From the IMG/VR virus record IMGVR_UViG_3300047499_000102, positions 1 through 64,000 of that record: a stretch of DNA of 64,000 nucleotides; one strand, 5' to 3'. Positions 31,274 to 38,651 of this stretch are shown one piece after another; positions within the stretch are counted from its first letter, which is position 1; every line of letters starts with the position of its first letter. The notes beneath the pieces were generated by a model. That model had not been told where the DNA came from and searched no databases. It saw nothing but the letters and a program-made list of their open reading frames with translations. Origin of the DNA: a virus. Made by a program: the position numbers and the translations under genes.

Positions 31274-31644
31274 CAGCGCGGAAACCCCGTCCTTTAGGGC
31301 GGGGAGGAAGCGCTGTCTCCGCGCTGCGCCTCCACGTAGCGTTTGACAATCTCCAGCGGCGCGCCGCCGCACGACATGGCGCAGTAGCTCGGGCTCCAGA
31401 AGTGCGGACCCCACAACTTGCGCTCCACCTCCGGGCAGATCCGCGGTCGGTGCGCACGCAGCATCGCGACACTGACGAACCACTGGTCGCCGTCGCGCTT
31501 GAGGGAGCAGGTCTTCGGCTTCCCTTCGAGCGGACGGTGCATCACCGTGCGGAGCGTGCCGAGCTTCGGGAAGCGGAACACGCAATCCAACCCGTTTCCT
31601 GTTTCGCAGGGTGCCCAACTTCGGCGAGCCCTCCACAGGCAGTC
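31274..31644 (-). mobile_element. IS200/IS605-type relic, left copy
   Basis: The minus strand reads a TnpB-like piece (RTVMHRPLEGKPKTCSLKRD, then GDQWFVSVA) joined directly to a TnpA (Y1 transposase) C-terminus (ERKLWGPHFWSPSYCAMSCG, GAPLEIVKRYVEAQRG), ending beside a subterminal hairpin CCCCGTCCTTTAGGGCGGGG (31285-31304) typical of this family. The catalytic HUH and Tyr regions and most of TnpB are missing, so it is a deletion derivative without activity. The last 70 bp (31575-31644) recur inverted at 32656-32725. Confidence 0.7.
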
Positions 31645-31645
31645 G

Positions 31646-31747
31646 ATGAACGACTTGCTCGCGGCCGCGGACGTGAAGATCCGCGAGCTCGAGAGCCAGA
31701 AGAAGAGCCTCGAAGCCGAGAACATCACCCTGAGGAACCGTCCATGA
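31646..31747 (+). CDS. Short coiled-coil ORF, possibly 5'-truncated by the IS relic
   Basis: 33 residues, MNDLLAAADVKIRELESQKK then a Leu-zipper-like end. The ATG lies directly at the border of the IS relic, so the original N-terminus may be lost. ATGA overlap with the MazG gene shows that the 3' end is genuine. Confidence 0.45.
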   Translation: MNDLLAAADVKIRELESQKKSLEAENITLRNRP

Positions 31748-32373
31748 CCACCACGCCCGAGCACACCATCAAGGCCCTCTGCGAACGCTCCCACGCCATC
31801 TCCCTCGAGAAGGGCTGGGTCAGCGCGGAAGGTGACCCGCGCTCCTTCGCGTCCATCGCCTCGCTCAATCACAGCGAGCTGTCCGAGGCCTTCGAGGAGT
31901 ACCGCAACAACAAGCCGCTGAACGAGATCTGGTACGAGATCGAGACGGTAGGCGAGGGCGGCATCTGGTGCAAGACGTACGCCTCGCAGCTCAAGGAAGA
32001 TGCCGACCTCTCGAGGTGCAAGCCCTGCGGCATCCCCATCGAGCTCGCCGACTTCGTCATCCGCGTGGCCCAGCACGTGGGTACCTCCGGCAAGTCGGCC
32101 GCGCTCGAAGAGCTCTTCAACGAGCGCATCGGCGATGAGCACTACGCCGACTTCGACACCCTCATCGCCGAGGCCCACCTGGCGGTCGCGCTGGCCTACT
32201 CGTCGAAGACGATGGGGGAGGGGGACACGGCGTACCTCGCGCACCTCACCGACGCCCTCAGGGAGGTCTTCGCATTCTGCAAGGGCAAGGGCATCGACCT
32301 GTGGGCCGCCATCGACCAGAAGGAGGCCTACAACCGCACGCGTCCCACGAGGCATGGAGGCAAGAAGGTCTGA
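31744..32373 (+). CDS. MazG-like nucleotide pyrophosphohydrolase
   Basis: 209 residues. SLNHSELSEAFEEYRNNKPL is the E-x2-E metal helix, GIPIELADFVIRVAQHV the second metal helix with E-x2-D, and the C-terminal YNRTRPTRHGGKKV is the tail of many phage MazG-like proteins. Such enzymes cleave NTPs to NMP and pyrophosphate and can lower ppGpp or damaged-nucleotide levels. A loop between the two helices carries CKPCG. The gene is bracketed by two inverted IS relics. Confidence 0.8.
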   Translation: MTTTPEHTIKALCERSHAISLEKGWVSAEGDPRSFASIASLNHSELSEAFEEYRNNKPLNEIWYEIETVGEGGIWCKTYASQLKEDADLSRCKPCGIPIELADFVIRVAQHVGTSGKSAALEELFNERIGDEHYADFDTLIAEAHLAVALAYSSKTMGEGDTAYLAHLTDALREVFAFCKGKGIDLWAAIDQKEAYNRTRPTRHGGKKV

Positions 32374-32611
32374 TGAAGAGCGCATCCACGGCGACATCTT
32401 CATCGACGATAAGTACGAGCACGTTCGCAGTTGGTTCGACTACTGGCTCAGCCAGAACAACGACTACGTCATCCCGGTGCTCTGGCAAACCGACCGCACG
32501 ATCAACACCGAGGTGGTGGATGGCGTAACCGTGGCCACCAACTGGAACCAGGTGGTCCAGCTGGTACACAACCAGTCGTTGCACAGCGTGTGGCTACCAA
32601 GATCACGCTGA
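32373..32611 (+). pseudogene. C-terminal fragment of a HAD-type 5'(3')-nucleotidase-like protein
   Basis: The sensible reading is ERIHGDIFIDDKYEHVRSWF ... VIPVLWQTDRTIN to the stop at 32609-32611. GDIFIDDK-x-E-H resembles the last motif of phage HAD nucleotidases (D-x-FIDD with x-E-N). The N-terminal D-x-D-x-T motif is missing. The TGATG junction from mazG places an ATG at 32373 one frame off, so either an indel or truncation broke the gene. Confidence 0.45.
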
Positions 32612-32655
32612 CCTCAATGCTGCGAAGATTCTTTTTGCGCGTGCGAATCGCCCGG

Positions 32656-32774
32656 GACTGCCTGTGGAGGGCTCGCCGAAGTTGGGCACCCTGCGAAACA
32701 GGAAACGGGTTGGATTGCGTGTTCCACGTCGTCCTCTCGAAAGCTCCGCCCTTTAGGGCGGGGTTGATTACGCG
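32656..32774 (+). mobile_element. IS200/IS605-type relic, right copy
   Basis: 70 bp identical and inverted to 31575-31644, encoding the same TnpB-like fragment, followed by a subterminal hairpin CCGCCCTTTAGGGCGG (32746-32761) and TTGATTA, the usual right-end look of this family. About 115 bp only. It abuts the truncated tyrosine recombinase at 32775. Confidence 0.7.
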
Positions 32775-33043
32775 ACGTCTGCGGCTCGCCGCACTCATCT
32801 GGTGGGGAGGGCGACCTCACCGCGTACCGCGACCCCAAGGTGTTCGCCGGGCACTCGCTGCGGGCTGGGTTCATCACGAGCGCGGCGAAGCGGGGCGCCT
32901 CGCTGCCGAAGATCATGCGGCAGTCGCGGCACAAGAGCGAGCGGATGGCGATGACGTACATCCGGCCAGCGACGCTGTTCGACGACAACGCGGCCGATGG
33001 GATGGGCGACGATGAGGACGAAGATGAGGACGAAGATGGCTGA
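32775..33043 (+). pseudogene. C-terminal fragment of a tyrosine recombinase (integrase)
   Basis: Residues of the catalytic C-terminus are intact: GHSLRAGFITSAAKRGAS (H-x2-R box), IMRQSRHKSERMAMTYIRPA (second His/Trp-region, then the nucleophile Tyr in MTYIR), followed by an acidic tail from repeated gatgaggacgaa. The N-terminal arm- and core-binding domains and the first catalytic Arg are gone; the frame opens right at the IS relic end. Site-specific integration by this protein is not possible as it stands. Confidence 0.75.
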
Positions 33044-33245
33044 GCGACCCTACTGCAAGAAGCACGACCGCTACCTCGTGAACGGCTCGTGCTCGTTCTG
33101 CCGGCTCGATTACGCGATTGAGGCTCACGAAACAGCCCGAGCGACAGGGCTACTCGACGATGACGGCGTGTGGGTGGACACGGGTGCCCCGGCGTCCCCC
33201 AAGGTGGTCGCCAAGAAGTCGAAACCGCTGCGCCCGAAACCGTAG
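33036..33245 (+). CDS. Small zinc-finger-like protein
   Basis: 69 residues, start MAERPYCKKHDRYLVNGSC inside the end of the recombinase frame (8-bp overlap). C-x2-H ... C-x2-C (YCKKH, CSFC) suggests a zinc ribbon; the tail is basic. Last convincing gene of the plus-strand early operon. Confidence 0.55.
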   Translation: MAERPYCKKHDRYLVNGSCSFCRLDYAIEAHETARATGLLDDDGVWVDTGAPASPKVVAKKSKPLRPKP

Positions 33246-33308
33246 GAGACAACCGTCATGGCGGAACACGAATGCAGCGGCAACACCTGTCCGGCTGAGC
33301 ACAAAAGA

Positions 33309-33872
33309 CTACGGCCCGCCCCTCGCGAGGACCTGCTCCGCGACGCGAGATCGGAAGCGCGCCTCCTTGAGGCCCCCGCGGTTGGTGCACGAGCCGGCGG
33401 CGAGCCATGCCAGCCTGTCCTCGGGCGGGCTCGATGCGCAGACACGCAGGGCGTCGGCGCGCAGCTTCATCCACGCGACGGCCGCCTGCTTGGGATCGCA
33501 GGCGACCGACTTCGGGACCGAGAGCGCCGAGAGCTGGAAGACCCCCCACGACCGGAACTCGCCGGTGACGGGGTCCGGGTCCCCGCCGAGGCACACGCCA
33601 TTCGCATCCGTCTTCGAGTTACTCGACTCGTAGGCCGCGAACACCACGGCGTCGCTCGCTGCCTTGTCGGACGACGACGCGGCCGCGATGGCGTCCGCGA
33701 TCTCCGGCGCGTCGCGCATCGTCTCGTAGCGCCCTGGGCGGGACTGGTGGGCCTTCTCGGGGACCTTGGCCATCATCGAGAGCACGCGAACGCGCTCGGG
33801 GGCCCCGGCATGTAGATGCGCGCCGAAGAGCGTGAGGACGGCCAAGAGGCAGGCTGCGATGGTCGTTTTCAT
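33309..33872 (-). CDS. Secreted lysozyme/transglycosylase-like protein
   Basis: 187 residues. MKTTIAACLLAVLTLFGAHL is a Sec signal peptide. The body has AYESSNSKTDANGVC (candidate catalytic Glu in the YES motif), SWGVFQLSALSVPKS, and a Cys-containing helical end (CDPKQAAVAWMKLRADAL), the order seen in SLT-type muramidases (ES ... GLFQ). As last gene of the late operon before a convergent junction it may be the endolysin or another peptidoglycan-cleaving lysis protein exported by Sec. Confidence 0.6.
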   Translation of the reverse strand: MKTTIAACLLAVLTLFGAHLHAGAPERVRVLSMMAKVPEKAHQSRPGRYETMRDAPEIADAIAAASSSDKAASDAVVFAAYESSNSKTDANGVCLGGDPDPVTGEFRSWGVFQLSALSVPKSVACDPKQAAVAWMKLRADALRVCASSPPEDRLAWLAAGSCTNRGGLKEARFRSRVAEQVLARGGP

Positions 33873-33911
33873 GGGCCGGACCTTGCCACGGCACCCATGG
33901 ATGGCCCAACG

Positions 33912-33951
33912 AAAAAGAGGGCCCCCCACGCTCGCGCGCAGGAGGCCCTCT
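33912..33951 (-). terminator. Rho-independent terminator
   Basis: Arms AGAGGGCC (33916-33923) and GGCCCTCT (33944-33951) enclose a GC-rich 20-nt loop; on the minus strand the stem is followed by TTTTT (33916-33912). It sits between the gene ending at 33977 and the lysozyme-like gene starting at 33872. Confidence 0.75.
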
Positions 33952-33976
33952 GGAGCGTCGATCTGCCGGGGTGCGG

Positions 33977-34354
33977 TCAGGTCGTGGGCGTGGCGGTCGT
34001 CGCCGGCGTGGGAGACGGGGCGGGAGTGGGGGCCGGCGACGGGGTGGCGGCGGGCGTGTTCGCCGTGATGGCGGCCGCCAGGTCGGTCGCGCTCTTCGCG
34101 AGCTCGGCCTGCAGGTTGGGCAGCGCGGCGGTGTCGCCGGCGGCGTTGGCCGCGATCGCTGCCTGGAGCTGGGTGGCGAGCCCGTTGATGAGGATGACCG
34201 CGGACTCCTCCACGGAGGTGTTCTGCGCGACCTGGGCCTGGAGAGCGGTGAGCTGGGTGGACATGGACGTGACTCCTTCGAGGGTGAGGCCCTGACGCTC
34301 GAGGAGAAGACGGAGCATCCCTTCGATGCGATCGAGCTGGTGCACGAGGGGCAC
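33977..34354 (-). CDS. Small Ala-rich helical protein
   Basis: 125 residues from a GTG at 34354 (VHQLDRIEGMLRLLLERQG), or from an ATG at 34264 with a strong RBS (gaaggag). The body is Ala/Thr-rich helices (TSVEESAVILINGLATQLQA) and the end is a Pro/Thr linker (PAPTPAPSPTPATTATPTT). Similar proteins stand near fibre and lysis genes in other phages; function unknown. Terminator follows. Confidence 0.6.
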   Translation of the reverse strand: MPLVHQLDRIEGMLRLLLERQGLTLEGVTSMSTQLTALQAQVAQNTSVEESAVILINGLATQLQAAIAANAAGDTAALPNLQAELAKSATDLAAAITANTPAATPSPAPTPAPSPTPATTATPTT

Positions 34355-34372
34355 CCTACCGCATCCGCCGCG

Positions 34373-34609
34373 TCATGGCACGAGTGACGTCGTCACCTGG
34401 ATTGTCACGCCGATGCCCATGTCGCCCAGGTCCGCCGCGGGACGCACGCCGATGTGGAGGCGGTCTGGATCGCTGTCGCGAACGCCTGGCACCGTCACCA
34501 CACGGCCGCCGCTCCACCAACGCGGGAGCGGCGGGTCGAACGGCTAGGCGATGGGCAGCTGCCAGAGCAGGTGGACGACGAGCGCGTGGAGCACCGCGCG
34601 CAGCATCAT
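34373..34609 (-). CDS. Small membrane-type ORF interrupted by in-frame TAG
   Basis: MMLRAVLHALVVHLLWQLPI then A (34609-34547) is a single hydrophobic helix, coupled by ATGATG to the upstream stop. After TAG at 34546-34544 the same frame continues with a natural sequence (PLPRWWSGGRVVTVPGVRDS ... GIGVTIQVTTSLVP) to the stop at 34373. So this is either one gene with a nonsense change (CAG to TAG would restore Gln), a readthrough, or two genes, the second from the GTG at 34501. Confidence 0.4.
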
Positions 34610-35022
34610 TCGATGATTGGAGCAGGCGATGGATCTGTCGGTGGCGGTGGCGGGTCCGTGTTCATCACCGCGCTGGCGGGAATGGGCACGCTGGAAGCGG
34701 GCCTCAGATGCCAGAATAACTTCCCGAGCGCGTTGAGCCGCTCCGAGGACGGCTCCGTGCCGAGCGCCGTCGCCTGACCTGCAAGCGAGCCGTCGGTCTC
34801 CTCGACGAGCGCCACCCGAAAGCCCTTGGCGACCAGGCGGCCGTGATAGGCGCGCAGCTCGGCCTCGTCGGCGACGTGTAGCAGACGCAGGATGGTGCGC
34901 TTCGAGATCGGCGCCACGAGGATGCTCTCGCCCGCGGCGTGACCAACGTGAACCATCTGCGCCTCGTGGGTCATGTCGCGCCGCACGAGCACGTACTGGA
35001 CCGGGTCCTGAGCGCCTCTCAT
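34606..35022 (-). CDS. Peptidyl-tRNA hydrolase 2-like protein
   Basis: 138 residues in ATGA overlap. VQYVLVRRDMTHEAQMVHVG, TILRLLHVADEAELRAYHGR and VALVEETDGSLAGQATALGT follow the order of PTH2 proteins (V-R-x-DL ... A-H ... EEL ... G-x-T-x-x-GT). The key N-terminal Lys/Gly residues are not conserved, so activity is uncertain. C-terminal Pro-rich tail (PPPPPTDPSPAP). An odd gene to find within a late/lysis block. Confidence 0.45.
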   Translation of the reverse strand: MRGAQDPVQYVLVRRDMTHEAQMVHVGHAAGESILVAPISKRTILRLLHVADEAELRAYHGRLVAKGFRVALVEETDGSLAGQATALGTEPSSERLNALGKLFWHLRPASSVPIPASAVMNTDPPPPPTDPSPAPIIE

Positions 35023-35876
35023 GCGGCCACCGAACCGGAAGGATCGACGTGTGGATCCGGCGGATTCGATTCGGGCGACGGCGCGATCTCGGCCACGAGT
35101 GCCATGCCGAACAGTTGGCGCCCGCGCGCGTCGTGTCCGTAGCAGCGATCGGGATCGACGATGATCCCGGCCACCTTGGTCTGGGCCTGCTGCTTGGCCA
35201 CGAAGCCGACGCCATCGGGGGCCACGCGCGGCCCGTAGTCGCTCCAGAGGACGTCGACGGTCCCTTCGCTCACGAGCTGCGAAAGCTGCGCGAGGAGCAA
35301 GCCGTCGCTGTAGCCGACGTACAAGCAGAGTTTGAAGCCGGCGGCGATCACGGGCGCTGCGCAGTCGCGCACGTAGCTCAGCACCGGGGCGCCCGTGTCG
35401 CCGAGCCCCTCCAGGTCGAGCGCGAGATGGGCACCCTTCGGGTACTCGAGGCGCGTCGCGTCGGAGACCATCCTTGCGCCGTGCTTCGCCCCGAGCGCCC
35501 CCGTGGCCTGCCAACCAGGCCGCAGGACGTGGAAGACCAGCAGCAGAATCCAGCCCACACCGAGCTCGGCATCGCGCTCCGCAATGCTCATGTCCTCGCC
35601 GTACCGCCACAGAAACACGAGAGGCTTGCCCTCGATGGCCTGACCGTGCAGTTGGCTCGACGTCGCTGGGTTGAACACGAAGATGGTGTCGGCGCCCATG
35701 CTGTCGGGCACCGGGGTCGCTGCGAAAGACATGGTGGCTCTCCTGGGTCGTCTTCGATGAAATCCTTCGAGGCTGTAGCCGCCCGCGAGCATGTGAGCCA
35801 TGGCCGCTTCCAACCACTCCACGCGTTCGCGGAGCTCGTAGTTCTCAAGCTCGATGTCTTCGGCCGACCGTTCCAT
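35019..35876 (-). CDS. DUF1906-like glycoside-hydrolase-fold protein
   Basis: 285 residues. From residue about 60 the sequence (GKPLVFLWRYGEDMSIAERD, GWILLLVFHVLRPGW, GAHLALDLEGLGDT, FKLCLYVGYSDGLLLAQL) fits the TIM-barrel-like DUF1906/Rv2525c glycoside-hydrolase-like domain, with the acidic DLEG at the expected strand end. The N-terminal 48 residues are a short coiled coil (IELENYELRERVEWLEAAMA); an ATG at 35732 with RBS aggaga could start the domain alone. Possibly acts on envelope glycans. Confidence 0.55.
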   Translation of the reverse strand: MERSAEDIELENYELRERVEWLEAAMAHMLAGGYSLEGFHRRRPRRATMSFAATPVPDSMGADTIFVFNPATSSQLHGQAIEGKPLVFLWRYGEDMSIAERDAELGVGWILLLVFHVLRPGWQATGALGAKHGARMVSDATRLEYPKGAHLALDLEGLGDTGAPVLSYVRDCAAPVIAAGFKLCLYVGYSDGLLLAQLSQLVSEGTVDVLWSDYGPRVAPDGVGFVAKQQAQTKVAGIIVDPDRCYGHDARGRQLFGMALVAEIAPSPESNPPDPHVDPSGSVAA

Positions 35877-35885
35877 GGTCCCCGA

Positions 35886-36170
35886 TCAACGTCGTCGGCC
35901 CTGGCCCAGCGCGTGGTGCCTGGCGTACTGCTCTCGGCTCACGTACCCCGTGGGGTTGCCTTCGACCATGCACTCACGGCACTGCTCCGAGATCGCCTTC
36001 GCGACGGTGCCGTCCTCGTTGCGCTCTAGGATGGTGAGCACCGCCTTCTCGCCGAGGCAGACGTAGCAGCGGATGCGCGCGCCCGGTAGCGCCGGCTTCG
36101 TCGGGGGCTCCTCGGGCACCTCCGTGTAGAGCGGCGTCGGCCTCCGATGGATGTCGTCCTCGCCGCTCAT
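35886..36170 (-). CDS. Small zinc-binding-like protein
   Basis: 94 residues, start MSGEDDIHRRPTPLYTEV. RCYVCLGEKAVLTILERNED then QCRECMVEGNPTG: two C-x2-C pairs form a zinc ribbon. C-terminal basic tail. No family recognised. Confidence 0.55.
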   Translation of the reverse strand: MSGEDDIHRRPTPLYTEVPEEPPTKPALPGARIRCYVCLGEKAVLTILERNEDGTVAKAISEQCRECMVEGNPTGYVSREQYARHHALGQGRRR

Positions 36171-36283
36171 GTCGACCTCCTACGGTGAGTCCGGGCTCCC
36201 CTTCCTCCATCCAGACCCCCGCGGCCGCCGCCAGCACGACGGCGACCAGGCGGCCAGGATGAGGCGCAACGCGCCCGCAACTA
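36171..36283 (-). other. Gap with possible broken small membrane ORF
   Basis: Two frames each hold part of a hydrophobic segment (GALRLILAAW and GRLVAVVLAAAAGVWMEEG), and a third frame carries the TGA that overlaps the next ATG. This looks like a small membrane protein gene with one or two indels, but no single reading is convincing. Confidence 0.25.
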
Positions 36284-36586
36284 CGGGGCGCAGACGAAGC
36301 CCATGCGCTGGGCGTCGGCCACGGTCTTCACCGTCGACGACGTGACGTCGGCGCAACTGAAGACCTTGCCCGTGGTCGGGTTGCGATGGTCGTGGTCGAC
36401 GCTGTAGCCCATCAGGAAGGTCGGGCAGTCCGACTCGCCCCCGATGGAGCATGTCGCCGCCTTGAGCGCTTCGCATGCCGTCTTGCACTGCTGCGTCGTG
36501 GGCAGCGACCCGTCAGAGACGCTGCTCGCGCTGGGCGTCTGGCACGCCATCAGCGCGATCACGGTAATGGCAATGGCCGCTCTCAC
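36281..36586 (-). CDS. Predicted lipoprotein, Cys-rich
   Basis: 101 residues, GTG in a GTGA overlap. Signal peptide II: AIAITVIALMAC with the lipobox Cys at residue 15. The mature part has paired cysteines (CKTACEALKAATC, SDCPTFLMGYSVDHDH) that could form disulfides in the periplasm. No family recognised. One of a set of consecutive exported proteins. Confidence 0.65.
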   Translation of the reverse strand: MRAAIAITVIALMACQTPSASSVSDGSLPTTQQCKTACEALKAATCSIGGESDCPTFLMGYSVDHDHRNPTTGKVFSCADVTSSTVKTVADAQRMGFVCAP

Positions 36587-37521
36587 GTCGTCCCCGTGAT
36601 CGCCAGCACGCACGCGTCCTGGATCGAGCTGTCCAGGGCGGTGACGTCGCACTGCCAGAGCCCTCCTCGGATGCCAGGCACGTCGGACGTCCCGAAGCCG
36701 TCCTCGCCCCAGCTGTTGCCGTTCCAGAAGGACAGCTTGTTGTCGAGGCCGGGCGCGCCCTGCAGCCACGAGGTGAGCTCGGCCTGGGTCCCGGACCACT
36801 CGTAGTCCAGCAGGTAATTCGCATGGTCGACGTCGCCGGTCAGGTCGACGGCGCGCAGGATGCCGCCGCGGTACGCCTGGAAGGTCGCCCCCGATGCGGG
36901 GATGGCCATGCTCACGGGGCGGCCCACGGCGAGCGCGGACATGATGTCGATGCGGCGCTGCAGCCCGCTCGACTGGACGAAGAAGGCTCCGTCGACCCTG
37001 ATGGGCGACTCGGCCTTGAACTTCTCGGGCGCGGGCTCGATGAGCTCCGCATCGGTCGTGCCAGGCACGTACATGGTGGCCGAGCTGGCGGGGTACTGGC
37101 CCCACACGCTCGCGCCACACCCGCCCCAGCGACCGAGCGCCGAGAGCACCGACGACGGCATCGAGCCGACGTCGAAGAGTGGCACGAGAGTGCCGTCCGG
37201 CGCCGGCGGGGGGCGGTCGATCGTGTACATGCCGTATGCGATGCCCACGGGCGACAGTAGCTCGGGCAGCGGCTTGCCGAGGACCGCGTAGTACAGCGTG
37301 ATCGCGGCCGCGTGGGCATGCGCCTCACACGTCTCGGTGTCGTTCTGGTTGAGGATGCCCGGGCCGCCGAGCGACGGCAGCAGCTTTTGCCGGTTGCTCG
37401 TCTTCAGGGGCAGCGACTGCGCCGCGGCGCGCATGGCGCCGATGCCGTGGTGCAGGTGCAGCCCCATGCGCGCGGCGACGACCGCGGGAGCATCGGCGAT
37501 GTGTCCGGTGTGGAAGGTCAC
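36583..37521 (-). CDS. Papain-like (C1A) cysteine protease
   Basis: 312 residues, GTG in a GTGA overlap. Catalytic set in order: Gln59 and Cys65 in NQNDTETCEAHAHAAAI, His233 in VDHANYLLDYEWSG, Asn269 in FWNGNSWGEDGFG (NSWG is the papain motif). No signal peptide is visible. Phage C1A proteases are rare. It may process a phage protein, act on the host after lysis onset, or ride in the virion. Neighbouring genes encode a holin-like protein and lipoproteins. Confidence 0.75.
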   Translation of the reverse strand: MTFHTGHIADAPAVVAARMGLHLHHGIGAMRAAAQSLPLKTSNRQKLLPSLGGPGILNQNDTETCEAHAHAAAITLYYAVLGKPLPELLSPVGIAYGMYTIDRPPPAPDGTLVPLFDVGSMPSSVLSALGRWGGCGASVWGQYPASSATMYVPGTTDAELIEPAPEKFKAESPIRVDGAFFVQSSGLQRRIDIMSALAVGRPVSMAIPASGATFQAYRGGILRAVDLTGDVDHANYLLDYEWSGTQAELTSWLQGAPGLDNKLSFWNGNSWGEDGFGTSDVPGIRGGLWQCDVTALDSSIQDACVLAITGTT

Positions 37522-38327
37522 TTCGCGCTCCCGTGCGCCACGCTCGCATGCACCGCGCGCGGCTCCGACTGGTCGAGCGCGTTGACGACGTTGAGGAGAC
37601 TGCCTCCGCAGGCTGCCACGCCGTCCTCGAGCACGGTCAGGATGGGCGTTCCCGCAGGCTCCTTCGCGTACGTCGTGGCGACGCAGGCCACGAAGGCCGC
37701 GTCCACGGGCACGCTGTTGATGGCGGTCTGCCCCTGCTGGGCAGTGCAGCCGGTCTGGGTCGCGACGGTGCCGCCGAGCAGGCCACCGAGGCCGAGCAGC
37801 ACGAGCGCGGTCATGCTCGCCTTCACGGCGACGGCCTTGGCGATCTTGCCGGCCGTGGTCGCGTTGGTGTTCCCTCCGCTCAGATCGTCGATGAGGAAGA
37901 CGGCCGCCTGCGCCCACTTCGGTGCCGCGCCATGGTTGACGATCGCCGTCAGGATGCCATCGAAGAAACCGCTGCCGCCGGCCAGCACGATGCACGAGAG
38001 GATGGCCGAGCCGATGGGTGTGCCGTTCTGCAGAGCGGAGACCACGCCGTACACCAGGCCGAGGAAGGCGGACACCGACGGCAGCCACTGCGCGGGCAAC
38101 TTGATTGGGAAACGACTGTCGGGCCCGCAGAGCTTGCGTGCGTACAGCAGGGCGAAGCCGAACAGGGGCAGCCATCCGTGGGAGCTCACGAGGGCGACGA
38201 TGTCCTGCAGAGGCGAGATCGCGACCGGGGTGGTGGTCCCCTGGGCGAAGGCGGTGGTGGTGGCGCAAAGGCTGGCGAACGTCGCCACGACGAGGAACAC
38301 GGAAGTGAGACTACGACGAGGTGACAT
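37518..38327 (-). CDS. Multi-pass membrane protein, holin-like
   Basis: 269 residues with aaggag RBS. N-terminal signal-like segment ending TTAFAQG, then hydrophobic segments at about WLPLFGFALLYARKL, WLPSVSAFLGLVYGVVSAL, SAILSCIVLAGGSGFFDGIL and MTALVLLGLGGLLGGTVA. Cysteines in the C-terminal third suggest a periplasmic part. Size and context beside lysis-type genes suggest a holin or envelope channel; not certain, as typical holins are shorter. Confidence 0.5.
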   Translation of the reverse strand: MSPRRSLTSVFLVVATFASLCATTTAFAQGTTTPVAISPLQDIVALVSSHGWLPLFGFALLYARKLCGPDSRFPIKLPAQWLPSVSAFLGLVYGVVSALQNGTPIGSAILSCIVLAGGSGFFDGILTAIVNHGAAPKWAQAAVFLIDDLSGGNTNATTAGKIAKAVAVKASMTALVLLGLGGLLGGTVATQTGCTAQQGQTAINSVPVDAAFVACVATTYAKEPAGTPILTVLEDGVAACGGSLLNVVNALDQSEPRAVHASVAHGSAK

Positions 38328-38393
38328 GATGGGTTCTCCTTGATGACGCTTCGCAGGCAATCGTGGCTGTCGCAGCAGCCGAGGTCAACTGGG

Positions 38394-38651
38394 TCAGGCC
38401 AGCGCCTTGAAGAACTGGAACGCCGATCCCACGCCGGTCGCGTCGCCGGCGATGGTGGCCGCGACGCCGAGGAACGCGAGCATGCTGTCCCATACGGTGG
38501 GGCCATCGTCGCGCTGGAAGATCGCCGTCTTCACCAGCAGCGCCTCGGACTGCTGGAGCTCAATACCCTGGCTGAAGAAGTCGTCCCACTCCTCGGGCGA
38601 CTTCACCGGCGCCTTCTCGGCCATCGTCGAGCAAATCTCGTCGTAGGTCAT
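38394..38651 (-). CDS. Small protein with C-terminal hydrophobic segment
   Basis: 85 residues; ATG at 38651 in an ATGA overlap, or 38660. Charged N-terminal half (MAEKAPVKSPEEWDDFFSQG), then MLAFLGVAATIAGDATGVGS as a possible membrane segment. No signal peptide. It could belong to the lysis set. No family recognised. The 66 bp after it carry nothing recognisable. Confidence 0.5.
   Translation of the reverse strand: MTYDEICSTMAEKAPVKSPEEWDDFFSQGIELQQSEALLVKTAIFQRDDGPTVWDSMLAFLGVAATIAGDATGVGSAFQFFKALA

Noticed and set aside
31274-32774. Active composite transposon or functional TnpB with guide RNA
   Set aside because: Both copies lack most of TnpA and TnpB, including catalytic parts; only fragments and end hairpins remain.
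33258-33815. Plus-strand frame starting MAEHECSGNTCPAEHKR
   Set aside because: The first 15 residues and an upstream ggagac look plausible, but the frame runs antisense through most of the lysozyme-like gene; a short real gene here cannot be delimited.
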